From: Rahnella victoriana
Lineage (GTDB): Bacteria; Pseudomonadota; Gammaproteobacteria; Enterobacterales; Enterobacteriaceae
Length of the DNA: 64,000 nt
Assembly (NCBI RefSeq): GCF_004330295.1
Contig: NZ_SJOJ01000002.1
Location: 1-64,000 of the forward strand
Direction of reading: 5' to 3'
Below, in pieces: positions 26,662-36,310 of this stretch. A program made the translations under genes and the position numbers. Each line of letters begins with the position of its first letter. Position 1 is the stretch's first letter. The notes below the pieces were generated by a model. It ran no database searches. It was not told the DNA's origin and saw nothing but the letters and a program-made list of their open reading frames with translations.

Positions 26662-28104
26662 TTATTCGACACGCAAAATACGGCTGGTATTCGTGGTGCC
26701 CACAGTGCTCATGACATCGCCCTGCGTGATGATGACCAGATCACCCGAAAGCAGGTAACCTTTATCACGCAGCAAATTCACTGCATCCTGCGCCCCTGCG
26801 ACGCCGTCATTGACGCTGTCGAAGAAGACCGGCGTGACGCCACGGTAAATCGCCGTCAGGTTCAGGGTGTGTTCATGGCGGGACATGGCGAAGATGGGCA
26901 GGCCGGAACTGATACGGGAGAGCATCAGTGCGGTACGCCCCGATTCCGTCATGGAAATGATCGCGGTAACGCCTTTAAGGTGGTTCGCCGCGTACATCGC
27001 CGACATGGCGATCGCTTCTTCGATGTTATCGAATTCCACATCCAGACGGTGTTTGGAGACGTTAATGCTTGGGATTTTTTCTGCACCCAGGCACACGCGC
27101 GCCATGGCCGCCACGGTTTCCGCAGGATACTGACCGGCAGCCGTTTCGGCAGACAACATCACCGCATCGGTACCGTCCAGCACGGCGTTTGCCACGTCCA
27201 TGACTTCCGCACGGGTTGGCATCGGGTTGGTGATCATCGATTCCATCATCTGCGTGGCGGTGATCACCGCACGGTTCAGCTGACGTGCGCGACGGATCAG
27301 TTTTTTCTGGATACCGACCAGTTCAGGGTCACCGATTTCAACACCCAGATCACCACGGGCCACCATCACCACGTCGGAAGCCAGAATGATATCGTCCATC
27401 GCTTCGTCCGTTGCTACCGCTTCAGCACGTTCAACTTTAGAGACGATTTGTGCGTTACAGCCTGCATCGCGTGCCAGACGGCGCGCATAGTTAAGATCTT
27501 CGCCGGTGCGAGGGAATGAAACTGCCAGATAATCTACGTCCATTTTGGCCGCAGTAATGATGTCTGCTTTGTCTTTCTCAGTCAGGGCTTCGGCAGAAAG
27601 ACCACCGCCCAGCTTGTTGATGCCTTTATTGTTGGACAGCGGACCGCCCACAGTGACTTCAGTGAAGACTTTCATGCCCTGAACTTCCAGGACTTTCAGC
27701 TGCACACGGCCATCATCGAGCAACAGGATATCGCCCGGCACCACATCAGCAGGCAGACCTTTATAGTCGATGCCCACTTTTTCTTTATCGCCTTCACCTT
27801 TGCTCATGTTGGCATCGAGCAGGAATTTGTCGCCGATATTGAGGAAAACTTTGCCTTCCTTGAAAGTAGACACACGGATTTTAGGACCCTGCAGGTCGCC
27901 GAGGATGGCAACATGACGGCCAAGACGGGCCGCGATTTCACGCACTTTATTGGCGCGAAGGATGTGATCTTCAGGGGTACCGTGGGAGAAATTCATACGT
28001 ACAACGTTTGCACCGGCAGCAATGATCTTCTCAAGATTATTGTCGCGGTCAGTTGCAGGACCGAGGGTGGTAACAATCTTCGTTCTTCTGAGCCTTCTGG
28101 ACAT
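26662..28104 (-). CDS. pykA: Pyruvate kinase II
   Basis: A 480-residue glycolytic enzyme converting phosphoenolpyruvate and ADP to pyruvate and ATP; this isozyme is AMP-activated. It begins [20 protein letters not shown], identical in pattern and length to E. coli PykA, and has the catalytic [12 protein letters not shown] and TQMMESMI motifs. The start at 28104 is set by this homology; the frame runs on to 28131. It lies beside hexR, whose product typically controls central carbon genes. Confidence 0.97.
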   Translation of the reverse strand: MSRRLRRTKIVTTLGPATDRDNNLEKIIAAGANVVRMNFSHGTPEDHILRANKVREIAARLGRHVAILGDLQGPKIRVSTFKEGKVFLNIGDKFLLDANMSKGEGDKEKVGIDYKGLPADVVPGDILLLDDGRVQLKVLEVQGMKVFTEVTVGGPLSNNKGINKLGGGLSAEALTEKDKADIITAAKMDVDYLAVSFPRTGEDLNYARRLARDAGCNAQIVSKVERAEAVATDEAMDDIILASDVVMVARGDLGVEIGDPELVGIQKKLIRRARQLNRAVITATQMMESMITNPMPTRAEVMDVANAVLDGTDAVMLSAETAAGQYPAETVAAMARVCLGAEKIPSINVSKHRLDVEFDNIEEAIAMSAMYAANHLKGVTAIISMTESGRTALMLSRISSGLPIFAMSRHEHTLNLTAIYRGVTPVFFDSVNDGVAGAQDAVNLLRDKGYLLSGDLVIITQGDVMSTVGTTNTSRILRVE

Positions 28105-28336
28105 GCCGTACTCCGTTAACTGATGAAACATGGTAGTGCAAAAAACAGCGAGCCCACATTGGGTTTGGTGTAATTGTAATACAAAAGGGTTTCACCTGCG
28201 TGACCCGCTGACCTCATGTCTGACTTTCTCCCTGCGCACGTTGCGCGTAGATTTCCCGCCAGACTCCCTATTAAATCAATGGTGCTTCGTTCATATAATC
28301 TGTGAATGATTCGGTATGCCAACCCGCAGGGCGAGC

Positions 28337-29206
28337 TTACTCTGGCAGGTTAGGGACGACCATCCCCTTATCAAAGCGCGATTCTTTCAACGCTTCTTTG
28401 ACCCGCTTCAGGTTATCTCTGAATTTTGCGCCACGGCGCAAGGTAAACCCGGTTGCCAGCACATCAATCAGCGTCAGCTGAGCGATCCGTGAGACCATCG
28501 GCATATACACGTCGGTGTCTTCCGGGACATCCAGTAACAGCGCCAGGGTCGCTTCGTGCGCCAGCGGCGTATTAAAAGATGTGATAGCAATCACGGTGGC
28601 ATCGTTTTCGCGGGCAAGTTGTGCCAGTTCCACCAGATTTTTGGTGCGGCCGGTGTGGGAAATCAGCACCACCACATCGCCTTCGCTGGAATTCATGCAA
28701 CTCATGCGCTGCATGACGATGTCATCGAAATAGACCACGGGAATGTTAAAGCGGAAGAATTTGTTCATGGCATCATGCGCCACGGCAGCGGAGGCGCCCA
28801 GACCAAAGAACGAAATCTTTTTCGCCTGAGTGAGTAAATCCACCGCACGGTTAATGGCAGCAATATCGAGGGTATTTTTCACCTGATCGAGGCTGGCCAT
28901 GGCCGATTCGAAAATTTTACTGGTGTAGGCGCTGACGCTGTCGCTTTCATCCACGTTGCGGTTCACATAAGGTGTACCGTTTGCCAGACTTTGTGCCAGA
29001 TGCAATTTAAAATCTGGAAACCCTTTTGTGTCGAGGCGACGGCAAAAACGGTTTACAGTAGGTTCACTGACGTCGGCCATGCGGGCGAGAGTGGCAATAC
29101 TGGAGTGGATAGCGATGTGAGGCGAGGCCAGGATAACTTCGGCAACTTTGCGTTCTGACTTGCTCAGAATGTCAAGGTGGGTCTGGATTTTTTCCAACGT
29201 ATTCAT
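28337..29206 (-). CDS. hexR: HexR, RpiR-family regulator of central carbon metabolism
   Basis: A 289-residue regulator. The N-terminal HTH_6 domain contains VSEPTVNRFCRRLDTKGFPD, and a C-terminal SIS domain binds KDPG (ISHTGRTKNLVELAQLA). HexR represses zwf, eda and related genes, and KDPG relieves it. The ATG at 29206 matches E. coli HexR length. It is divergent from zwf across a 372-base region with two HexR-like sites. Confidence 0.95.
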   Translation of the reverse strand: MNTLEKIQTHLDILSKSERKVAEVILASPHIAIHSSIATLARMADVSEPTVNRFCRRLDTKGFPDFKLHLAQSLANGTPYVNRNVDESDSVSAYTSKIFESAMASLDQVKNTLDIAAINRAVDLLTQAKKISFFGLGASAAVAHDAMNKFFRFNIPVVYFDDIVMQRMSCMNSSEGDVVVLISHTGRTKNLVELAQLARENDATVIAITSFNTPLAHEATLALLLDVPEDTDVYMPMVSRIAQLTLIDVLATGFTLRRGAKFRDNLKRVKEALKESRFDKGMVVPNLPE

Positions 29207-29382
29207 AAGCATGACACTCATAGGTTTCAACGATTTCTTTGAAAAGAGGAAATCGTGTTGATTTGATGAAAATATACTACGCGCTTAATGCCGTTGGCAG
29301 CGTCAGTCAGGCGAAAATACCGCTTTTTTTGTCAGAGTTTGACCGAGATCTAACTTTCAGTATGGTAAATTCTGTTCAGTTT

Positions 29383-29397
29383 TGTCATAAAATTACA
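29383..29397. promoter_or_regulatory. HexR-like operator, distal
   Basis: TGTCATAAAATTACA matches the published-type HexR palindrome TGTAATWAAATTACA except for one base. It lies in the hexR-zwf gap about 180 bases from either gene and could serve both. Confidence 0.6.
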
Positions 29398-29516
29398 GAA
29401 TGTTGTGGGTTTTAACAGCACCTGAGAGACTTATGATAAAAATAAGGTTTTCCGCAGAGTTATCCCCTTGTCAGATCAAGGTTTACGGCTCACGGGCAAT
29501 CAGAGTACATTGTTGC

Positions 29517-29531
29517 TGAAATAAAATTACA
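29517..29531. promoter_or_regulatory. HexR-like operator, zwf-proximal
   Basis: TGAAATAAAATTACA also has a single mismatch to the HexR palindrome. It sits 48 bases before the zwf start, where bound HexR would block transcription. Confidence 0.65.
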
Positions 29532-29578
29532 ATATGTACCCCAATAACTAAGGGTATTCCTGCATTGAGGAGAAGAAC

Positions 29579-31054
29579 ATGGCGGTAACTCAGACAGCCC
29601 AGGCTTGTGATCTGGTAATTTTCGGTGCAAAGGGTGACCTTGCGCGCCGTAAGCTGTTGCCTTCCCTGTATCAGTTAGAGAAAGCGGGTCACATTCACCC
29701 GGACACCCGCATCATCGGTGTCGGACGTGCGGAATGGGACCAAGCGGCCTATACCGAAGTGGTTAAAGAAGCACTGACCACCTTCATGAAAGAAAAAATT
29801 GATCCGGAACTGTGGGAAAAACTCAGTGCCCGTCTTGATTTCTGTAACCTTGATGTCAATGATCTGAAGCATTTCAAAGTGTTGGGCAAAATGCTCGACC
29901 AGCAAAATCGCGCCACCATTAACTACTTCGCCATTGCGCCAAGCCACTTCGGTGCGATCTGCCGGGGTCTGGGTGAAGCAGGGCTGAATAAAGAGCCTGC
30001 GCGCGTGGTGATGGAAAAACCCCTGGGACACTCTCTGGAGTCTTCCCAGGTCATTAACGATCAGGTGGCGGAGTATTTCGCCGAGTCTCAGGTGTACCGT
30101 ATCGACCATTATCTGGGCAAAGAAACGGTTCTGAACTTGCTGGCACTGCGTTTCGCCAACAACCTGTTCGCCAGCAACTGGGATAACCGCACTATCGATC
30201 ATGTGCAGATCACCGTGGCGGAAGAAGTGGGTATCGAAGGCCGCTGGGGCTACTTCGATGACGCGGGTCAGATGCGCGACATGATCCAGAACCACTTGCT
30301 GCAAATTCTGACCATGATCGCCATGTCACCACCGGCGGATCTGAGCACGGACCGCATCCGTGACGAAAAAGTGAAAGTGCTGCGCTCCCTGCGCCGTATC
30401 GACCAGTCCAACGTGCGTGAAAACACCGTGCGTGGTCAGTACACCGCAGGTTTCGTGCAGGGCAAGAAAGTGCCGGGCTATCTGGAAGAAGAAGGCGCGA
30501 AAAAAACCAGCAGCACTGAGACCTTTGTTTCTATCCGCGTGGATATCGACAACTGGCAGTGGGCGGGTGTGCCGTTCTATCTGCGTACCGGTAAGCGTCT
30601 GCCGAGCAAATGTTCAGAAGTCGTGGTGTATTTCAAAAACCCGGCACTGAACCTGTTCCGTGATTCTTATCAGCAACTGCCGCAGAATAAACTGACCATT
30701 CGTCTGCAACCGGACGAAGGTATCGAGATCGAAGTGCTGAACAAAGTGCCGGGTCTTGAGCACAAACACCGTCTGCAAACCACCAAGCTGGATCTGAGCT
30801 TCACTGAAACCTTCAATGAACAGCATATTGCCGATGCTTACGAGCGTCTGCTGCTGGAAACCATGCGTGGGATCCAGGCGCTGTTTGTGCGTCGTGACGA
30901 AGTGGAAGAAGCCTGGAAATGGGTCGACTCCATCATGAATGCGTGGGCGGCAGAAAGCGAAGCACCAAAACCGTATCAGTCCGGGACATGGGGTCCGGTA
31001 GCGTCTGTGGCGATGATCACCCGCGACGGCCGTTCCTGGAACGAGTTCGAGTAA
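29579..31054 (+). CDS. zwf: Glucose-6-phosphate 1-dehydrogenase
   Basis: A 491-residue enzyme oxidising glucose-6-phosphate to 6-phosphogluconolactone with NADP+, feeding the pentose phosphate and Entner-Doudoroff routes. The coenzyme motif [13 protein letters not shown] and the active-site [10 protein letters not shown] are intact. GAGGAG precedes the ATG. It is divergent from hexR. The next gene is eda; edd, which lies between them in E. coli, is absent here. Confidence 0.97.
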   Translation: MAVTQTAQACDLVIFGAKGDLARRKLLPSLYQLEKAGHIHPDTRIIGVGRAEWDQAAYTEVVKEALTTFMKEKIDPELWEKLSARLDFCNLDVNDLKHFKVLGKMLDQQNRATINYFAIAPSHFGAICRGLGEAGLNKEPARVVMEKPLGHSLESSQVINDQVAEYFAESQVYRIDHYLGKETVLNLLALRFANNLFASNWDNRTIDHVQITVAEEVGIEGRWGYFDDAGQMRDMIQNHLLQILTMIAMSPPADLSTDRIRDEKVKVLRSLRRIDQSNVRENTVRGQYTAGFVQGKKVPGYLEEEGAKKTSSTETFVSIRVDIDNWQWAGVPFYLRTGKRLPSKCSEVVVYFKNPALNLFRDSYQQLPQNKLTIRLQPDEGIEIEVLNKVPGLEHKHRLQTTKLDLSFTETFNEQHIADAYERLLLETMRGIQALFVRRDEVEEAWKWVDSIMNAWAAESEAPKPYQSGTWGPVASVAMITRDGRSWNEFE

Positions 31055-31076
31055 CGAATAATTCTTTAAGTCATTA

Positions 31077-31201
31077 CTCCCCAAAATAATTGAAGTTGCA
31101 GCAAGGCGGCAAGTGAGAGAATCCCGATGAGCTGACATGAGTCAGTGATTCGGGTGAACAAGCGCAGCCAATGCCGCTGCGGCGTCAAGTATGACGGGGA
31201 G
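31077..31201. repeat. ERIC element between zwf and eda
   Basis: A 125-base imperfect palindrome bounded by CTCCCC and GGGGAG. Its core GAGAATCCCGATGAGCTGAC and GTCAGTGATTCGGGTGAACA align with the ERIC consensus (GTGAATCCCCAGGAGCTTAC and AAGTAAGTGACTGGGGTGAG). Its length agrees with full-size ERIC (about 127). Transcribed, it would fold into a long hairpin in the zwf-eda mRNA. Confidence 0.85.
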
Positions 31202-31320
31202 CGTAGTATCGTCCAATCGGGTGTGGTCGGTTTCTGGCAGGATTTTTTATTCTGCTGGTCCCTGTGGCAGGGGCGCGCCATCAATCACAACGGTGCCTGC
31301 GGGCATGAATGGAGAACAAG

Positions 31321-31962
31321 ATGAAAAACTGGAAAACAAGCGCGGAACAAATTCTGACCTCAGGGCCGGTTGTTCCTGTGATTGTTATCAACAAACTGGA
31401 GCATGCGGTCCCGCTGGCCAAAGCACTGGTTGCCGGTGGCGTACGTGTGCTGGAAGTGACGTTGCGTACCCCGTGCGCGCTGGATGCGATCCGCGCTATC
31501 GCAAAAGAAGTACCGGACGCCATCATTGGTGCGGGCACGGTACTGAATCCTGAGCAACTGGCCGAAGTGACCGAAGCCGGTGCCCGGTTCGCCATCAGCC
31601 CGGGGCTGACGGATGCTTTGCTCAAAGCCGCCAACGCGGGTTCTATTCCGCTGATTCCGGGAATTTGCACCGTGTCCGAACTGATGATGGGTCTGGATGC
31701 CGGTCTGCGCGAGTTTAAATTCTTCCCGGCTGAAGCCAATGGCGGCGTGAAAGCGTTGCAGGCGATTGCCGGTCCGTTCCCGCAGGTACGTTTCTGCCCG
31801 ACAGGTGGGATTTCACCGAAGAACTACCGTGATTACCTGGCGCTGAAAAGCGTGCTGTGTATCGGCGGTTCATGGCTGGTGCCAGCCGATGCGCTGGAAA
31901 GCGGTGACTATGCACGCATCACTGAACTCGCGAAAGAAGCTGTCGCGGGTGCAAAAGCGTAA
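31321..31962 (+). CDS. eda: KHG/KDPG aldolase
   Basis: A 213-residue class I aldolase that splits 2-keto-3-deoxy-6-phosphogluconate into pyruvate and glyceraldehyde-3-phosphate and also acts on 4-hydroxy-2-oxoglutarate. The Schiff-base Lys is in [11 protein letters not shown]. The ATG at 31321 follows GGAGA; an ATG at 31309 lies 12 bases upstream. It is 266 bases after zwf, with the ERIC element between them, and has its own likely promoter. Confidence 0.95.
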   Translation: MKNWKTSAEQILTSGPVVPVIVINKLEHAVPLAKALVAGGVRVLEVTLRTPCALDAIRAIAKEVPDAIIGAGTVLNPEQLAEVTEAGARFAISPGLTDALLKAANAGSIPLIPGICTVSELMMGLDAGLREFKFFPAEANGGVKALQAIAGPFPQVRFCPTGGISPKNYRDYLALKSVLCIGGSWLVPADALESGDYARITELAKEAVAGAKA

Positions 31963-31982
31963 CCGGGCATTGCACGGATAAT

Positions 31983-32008
31983 AAAAAACCTCCCGCGGGA
32001 GGTTTTTT
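31983..32008. terminator. Bidirectional terminator between eda and yoaB
   Basis: A perfect palindrome of AACCTCCC and GGGAGGTT is flanked by A- and T-runs between two convergent genes. Confidence 0.85.
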
Positions 32009-32027
32009 TATGTCTGAAAATCAGAGA

Positions 32028-32372
32028 TTAACGCGCGGCAATGATCTTGATTTCGATTTTGTATTTCGGGTTCATCAGGTTGGCCTGCACGGTACAGCGC
32101 ACTGGTGCATTGCCCGGCGACACCCACGCATCCCAGGCTTCATTCATGGCCGGGAAATCTTCTTTATTCACCAGAAACAGCGTGGCATCCAGAATTTTGC
32201 TTTTGTCTGAACCGGCTTCAGTCAGCGCAGCATCAATAATGGCCAGCGTTTCCGCAGTCTGATCTTTCGCATTCGCCTCCAGATTTTCCGGCACCGCCGT
32301 GTAATAGATGGTGTCGTTATGGATAACAATGTCGGACATCCGTGGCTCAGGGCGGATACGTTCGATGGTCAT
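32028..32372 (-). CDS. yoaB: RidA-family protein YoaB
   Basis: A 114-residue member of the YjgF/YER057c/UK114 (RidA) family, trimeric enamine/imine deaminases. The end of the protein (APVRCTVQANLMNPKYKIEI) contains the family's conserved Arg-Cys. Length and sequence match E. coli YoaB; its substrate is not known. It is divergent from yoaA, as in E. coli. Confidence 0.92.
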   Translation of the reverse strand: MTIERIRPEPRMSDIVIHNDTIYYTAVPENLEANAKDQTAETLAIIDAALTEAGSDKSKILDATLFLVNKEDFPAMNEAWDAWVSPGNAPVRCTVQANLMNPKYKIEIKIIAAR

Positions 32373-32514
32373 ATTTTTGGCTCCAGTTAGTCACTTTTTT
32401 TGATGGCGCTAAGGGTATCACAAAGGTTGAATGCGTTGGATTGGCAGATGGCGGTAGCCGTAACGGCGTTGGGTTGGCATAATCACTGCTGATCCGTACA
32501 GGTAGAGAGACAGA

Positions 32515-34428
32515 GTGACAGACGATTTCGCAACAGACGGCGCACTGGCGCAGAAAATTGAAGGTTTTAAACCCCGTGAACCTCAGCGTCTGATGGCGCA
32601 GGCTGTCAGCAAAGCCATCAGCGGTAAGCAAGGGCTGGTGGTGGAAGCCGGTACCGGGACCGGGAAAACCTATGCCTATCTGGCTCCGGCGCTGCGTTCC
32701 GGCAAAAAAGTCATCATCTCCACCGGATCCAAAAACTTACAGGATCAGCTGTATTCCCGCGATCTGCCCAAAGTGGCCAATGCGCTGAAATTTAAAGGCC
32801 GTCTGGCGCTGCTGAAAGGGCGTTCAAACTATTTATGTCTGGAACGTCTGGAGCAACAATCGCTGGCCGGCGGCGATCTCGCCAGTCAGGCGCTCAGCGA
32901 ACTGGCACATCTGCGTCACTGGTCAAGCAGCACGGAAGAGGGCGATATCAGCACCTGCACCGTGGTGCCGGAAGACAGCTTTGTCTGGCCGCTGGTGACC
33001 AGCACCAACGACAATTGCCTCGGCAGTGACTGCCCGCTGTATAAAGAATGCTTCGTGGTAAAAGCCCGCCGTAAGGCCATGGACGCCGATGTGGTGGTAG
33101 TAAACCATCACCTGTTCATGGCGGATATGGTGGTGAAAGAGAGCGGCTTTGGTGAGCTGATCCCCGAGGCTGACGTGATGATTTTCGACGAAGCGCATCA
33201 GATCCCCGATATTGCCAGCCAGTATTTCGGCCAGCAGGTCACCAGTCGTCAGCTGCTCGATATGGCAAAAGATATCAACATCGCTTACCGCACCGAAGTG
33301 CGTGACTCCGTACAGTTGCAGAAAAGTGCTGACCGCCTGAGCCAGAGCACCATGGATTTCCGTCTGGCACTCGGCGAGCCGGGTTTTCGCGGCAATCTGC
33401 GTGATGTTCTCAGCCAGCCTGCCATCCAGCGAGCCTTGCTGCTGCTCGATGACGCACTGGAGCTGTGCTATGACGTGGTCAAATTATCACTCGGCCGTTC
33501 TGCACTGCTGGACGCAGCTTTCGAACGCGCCACGCTTTACCGCAACCGTCTCAAGCGCCTGAAAGATGTCTCCATTCCCGGCTACAGTTACTGGTACGAA
33601 TGTAATTCCCGCCACTTTGTGCTGGCGCTGACGCCGTTATCGGTCACCGATAAATTCAGCGAGATGATGAAAGAAAAACCGGGAGCGTGGATTTTTACCT
33701 CGGCAACGCTTTCGGTGAACGATCAGCTGCATCATTTTACCGAACGTCTGGGTCTGGATCAGGCAGAAACGCTGCTGCTGCCGAGTCCGTTTGATTACGC
33801 CAAACAGGCCCTGTTATGTGTTCCACGTTTTCTGCCCGAATCGAACGTTCACGGCAGTTCGAAGCAGCTGGCACGAATGTTGCGTCCGCTGATTGAAGCG
33901 AATAAAGGCCGTTGTTTCTTTCTGTGTACTTCCCACAAAATGATGCGTGAACTGGCGGAAGAGTTCCGGGCCAGTCTGACGCTGCCGGTTTTATTACAAG
34001 GCGAAACCAGTAAGGGACAGTTGCTGGCGCAGTTTGTCGAAGCCGGTAATGCGTTGCTGGTAGCGACCAGCAGTTTCTGGGAAGGGGTGGATGTGCGCGG
34101 TGATGCGCTGTCGTGCGTCATCATCGATAAGCTGCCATTTACCTCACCGGACGATCCGCTGCTCAAAGCGCGCATAGAAGATTGCCGTCTGCGCGGCGGA
34201 GATCCTTTCAATGACGTACAATTACCGGATGCGGTCATTACCCTTAAACAGGGCGTCGGACGTCTGATCCGCGATACGGATGACCGTGGTGTGATGGTGA
34301 TTTGTGACAACCGGCTGGTGATGCGTCCGTATGGCGAAGTTTTCCTCAACAGCTTGCCGCCGACGCCACGCACGCGTGATCTGACGCAAGCGATCCGCTT
34401 TTTACAAAACGTTGAAGAGCAGAATTAG
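32515..34428 (+). CDS. yoaA: DinG-family ATP-dependent helicase YoaA
   Basis: A 637-residue superfamily 2 Fe-S helicase (XPD/DinG-like) that works with the HolC subunit of DNA polymerase III in repair of stalled forks. Walker A is EAGTGTGKTYAYL, the DEAH box is MIFDEAHQIPD, and the cluster Cys residues are in YLCLERL, DNCLGSDC and KECFVV. Motif VI is QGVGRLIRDTDD. The GTG at 32515 is the start, giving E. coli length. Confidence 0.95.
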   Translation: MTDDFATDGALAQKIEGFKPREPQRLMAQAVSKAISGKQGLVVEAGTGTGKTYAYLAPALRSGKKVIISTGSKNLQDQLYSRDLPKVANALKFKGRLALLKGRSNYLCLERLEQQSLAGGDLASQALSELAHLRHWSSSTEEGDISTCTVVPEDSFVWPLVTSTNDNCLGSDCPLYKECFVVKARRKAMDADVVVVNHHLFMADMVVKESGFGELIPEADVMIFDEAHQIPDIASQYFGQQVTSRQLLDMAKDINIAYRTEVRDSVQLQKSADRLSQSTMDFRLALGEPGFRGNLRDVLSQPAIQRALLLLDDALELCYDVVKLSLGRSALLDAAFERATLYRNRLKRLKDVSIPGYSYWYECNSRHFVLALTPLSVTDKFSEMMKEKPGAWIFTSATLSVNDQLHHFTERLGLDQAETLLLPSPFDYAKQALLCVPRFLPESNVHGSSKQLARMLRPLIEANKGRCFFLCTSHKMMRELAEEFRASLTLPVLLQGETSKGQLLAQFVEAGNALLVATSSFWEGVDVRGDALSCVIIDKLPFTSPDDPLLKARIEDCRLRGGDPFNDVQLPDAVITLKQGVGRLIRDTDDRGVMVICDNRLVMRPYGEVFLNSLPPTPRTRDLTQAIRFLQNVEEQN

Positions 34429-34558
34429 CCCTTTGTTTATGCTAAGATGCCGCCCCGAAAAAGGCTCTTGTACCCGTCATATATCACGTTGCAGATGCGT
34501 TGACTGCGCGCGACGTATTGAGGGTATAACTTATTAATTTCCCCGCCTGAGGTTTGGC

Positions 34559-35260
34559 ATGTCCACGCGAATTTTAGCAATTGATACGGCGACAGAAGCC
34601 TGTTCGGTTGCGCTTTATGATCAGGGCGAAACGCTCGCCCATTTTGAACTCTGCGCCCGCGAGCATACGCAGCGCATTCTGCCGCTGGTGCAGCAGATCC
34701 TCGCCGAAGCGGGGCTTTCCCTGAAACAACTCGATGCACTGGCATTTGGCCGGGGGCCGGGCAGTTTTACCGGCGTGCGTATCGGCATTGGTATCGCGCA
34801 AGGTTTATCACTTGGCGCAGAGTTGCCGTTGTTGCCCGTTTCCACCTTACAAACCATGGCGCAGGGTGCTTACCGCCAGACCGGCGCGGAACAGGTGCTG
34901 GCCGCCATTGATGCCCGCATGGGCGAAGTGTACTGGGGTGAATTTACCCGCAATGCACAAGGTGTCTGGAGCGGTGAAAATACCGAGACGGTCATCAAAC
35001 CTGAACAACTGCTGGCGCGAGCCGTTGAGCTAAACGGACGTTTTGCCACCGTGGGTACGGGCTGGGAAGCCTATCCGCATTTGCTGGGTGAATCTCCGGC
35101 GGCGGATTTATTTGATGGCAAAATGTTACTGCCACAGGCGGAAGATATGCTGCCGCTGGCGCTTCAGCTCTGGGAAAACGGCGTGCGGGTCAATCCGGAA
35201 GATGCCGAACCTACCTATCTGCGTAATGAAGTGACATGGAAAAAGCTGCCAGGCCGGTAG
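34559..35260 (+). CDS. tsaB: tRNA threonylcarbamoyladenosine synthesis protein TsaB
   Basis: A 233-residue ASKHA-fold protein that partners TsaD and TsaE in making t6A37 of ANN-decoding tRNAs. It has the typical start [17 protein letters not shown] and the motif [16 protein letters not shown]. It follows yoaA and precedes yeaY in the conserved order. It is an essential gene in E. coli. Confidence 0.95.
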   Translation: MSTRILAIDTATEACSVALYDQGETLAHFELCAREHTQRILPLVQQILAEAGLSLKQLDALAFGRGPGSFTGVRIGIGIAQGLSLGAELPLLPVSTLQTMAQGAYRQTGAEQVLAAIDARMGEVYWGEFTRNAQGVWSGENTETVIKPEQLLARAVELNGRFATVGTGWEAYPHLLGESPAADLFDGKMLLPQAEDMLPLALQLWENGVRVNPEDAEPTYLRNEVTWKKLPGR

Positions 35261-35322
35261 GGGATGGCAACTTGTGCATTAAATAGCGGTCAAAATGAAG
35301 AGTTTGCACAGGAGTCATCGTA

Positions 35323-35955
35323 ATGCGTAAGTGGTCTGTCATTCAGCAGTTATCAGGCAAGACGGGTAAGAGAATGGCCCTGAGTGCGGTGGCACTCAGC
35401 GTTCTGGTGTTATCAGGCTGTGTCACCGTACCGGAAGAAATTCGCGGCACGACGGCAACGCCGCAGATGAATTTACAAGCGGTACAGGGCGCCCCGAATT
35501 TGTATGTCGGGCAGGAATCGCGTTTTGGTGGCAAGGTGGTCTCTGTGACCAACCTGCAGAACAAAACACGTCTGGAAATCGCTACCGTTCCCCTTGATGA
35601 TGCCGCCCGGCCGATATTAGGCGCGGCATCACGCGGACGCATCATGGCTTACATTAATGGCTTCGTCGATCCGGTCGATTACCGCGATCAACTGGTCACC
35701 GTGGTCGGGCCGATTACGGGTGTCGAAAAAGGCACGGTAGGGCAGACGTCTTATGACTTTGTCACTGTAAACGTCAACAGCTATAAACGCTGGCGGGTAC
35801 AGCAGCAGGTGGTTATGCCTCCGCAACCTATCGGCCCGTGGGGCTACGGTTTTGGTGGGCCTTATGATTCCTGGGGGCGAGGGTTTGGGCCCGGTTGGGG
35901 TCCCGGCTGGTATGACACGACACCCGCACGGGTCGAAAGCGTCGTCACAGAATAA
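35323..35955 (+). CDS. yeaY: Slp-family outer-membrane lipoprotein YeaY
   Basis: A 210-residue lipoprotein. The N-terminal signal contains the lipobox VLSGC (Cys about 33), followed by an Slp domain ([31 protein letters not shown]). The C-terminus is Gly/Trp-rich and ends ARVESVVTE, as in E. coli YeaY. The normal stop is at 35953-35955. A proline-rich frame in the +1 register overlaps the 3' end and runs on for 145 bases. Role of Slp/YeaY: starvation or envelope-stress lipoprotein, poorly defined. Confidence 0.9.
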   Translation: MRKWSVIQQLSGKTGKRMALSAVALSVLVLSGCVTVPEEIRGTTATPQMNLQAVQGAPNLYVGQESRFGGKVVSVTNLQNKTRLEIATVPLDDAARPILGAASRGRIMAYINGFVDPVDYRDQLVTVVGPITGVEKGTVGQTSYDFVTVNVNSYKRWRVQQQVVMPPQPIGPWGYGFGGPYDSWGRGFGPGWGPGWYDTTPARVESVVTE

Positions 35956-36100
35956 ACCGCCGCCGCACGGTAGCCCGCCTCCTCATGGCGCGCCACCGCC
36001 AAAAGGAACGCCGCCACCCCCTCATGGCGCGCCCCCTCCGGCAGCAGTAAAACCGGCGGCGGCACACCCTGTTGTGCCGCCGCCAAAGAAAACACATTGA
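35912..36100 (+). CDS. Possible proline-rich ORF overlapping the yeaY end
   Basis: A 62-residue frame in +1 relative to yeaY with repeated PPPHG and PPPKG units, ending VVPPPKKTH. It has an ATG at 35912 but no convincing Shine-Dalgarno. It could be a small protein, the product of a frameshift that extends YeaY by a Pro/His-rich tail, or non-coding repeat-rich sequence. The extended periodicity beyond the yeaY stop is what makes it notable. Confidence 0.3.
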   Translation: MTRHPHGSKASSQNKPPPHGSPPPHGAPPPKGTPPPPHGAPPPAAVKPAAAHPVVPPPKKTH

Positions 36101-36115
36101 GACAAGATCGTTGTT

Positions 36116-36142
36116 AAGGCGGCTTAATTGCCGCCTTTTTCT
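36116..36142 (+). terminator. Terminator after yeaY
   Basis: AGGCGGC and GCCGCCT flank TTAATT, followed by T-rich sequence, just past the proline-rich ORF. Confidence 0.8.
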
Positions 36143-36220
36143 TTTTTAGCCAGGGATGGCTGTAACGAGTGGTTGCAGAAATAGTGACCCGCCTCTCAAC
36201 CTCGACATTGTTTGAAACGC

Positions 36221-36237
36221 AACTGGTAAGCTGAGTT
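36221..36237. promoter_or_regulatory. FadR operator of fadD
   Basis: AACTGGTAAGCTGAGTT closely resembles the E. coli fadD FadR site (AGCTGGTATGATGAGTT) and the consensus AACTGGTCNGACNNGTT. It is 74 bases before the fadD start codon. Confidence 0.75.
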
Positions 36238-36310
36238 AAAATATTGTTAAAGACGTGATAAAACTCGTCGAATAGAGACGGCAACAGAACATGATTTCAG
36301 GAGTGATACC

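Noticed and set aside
28116-28322. A 68-codon frame between pykA and hexR
   Set aside because: It overlaps the pykA promoter region, and its product has no recognisable features.
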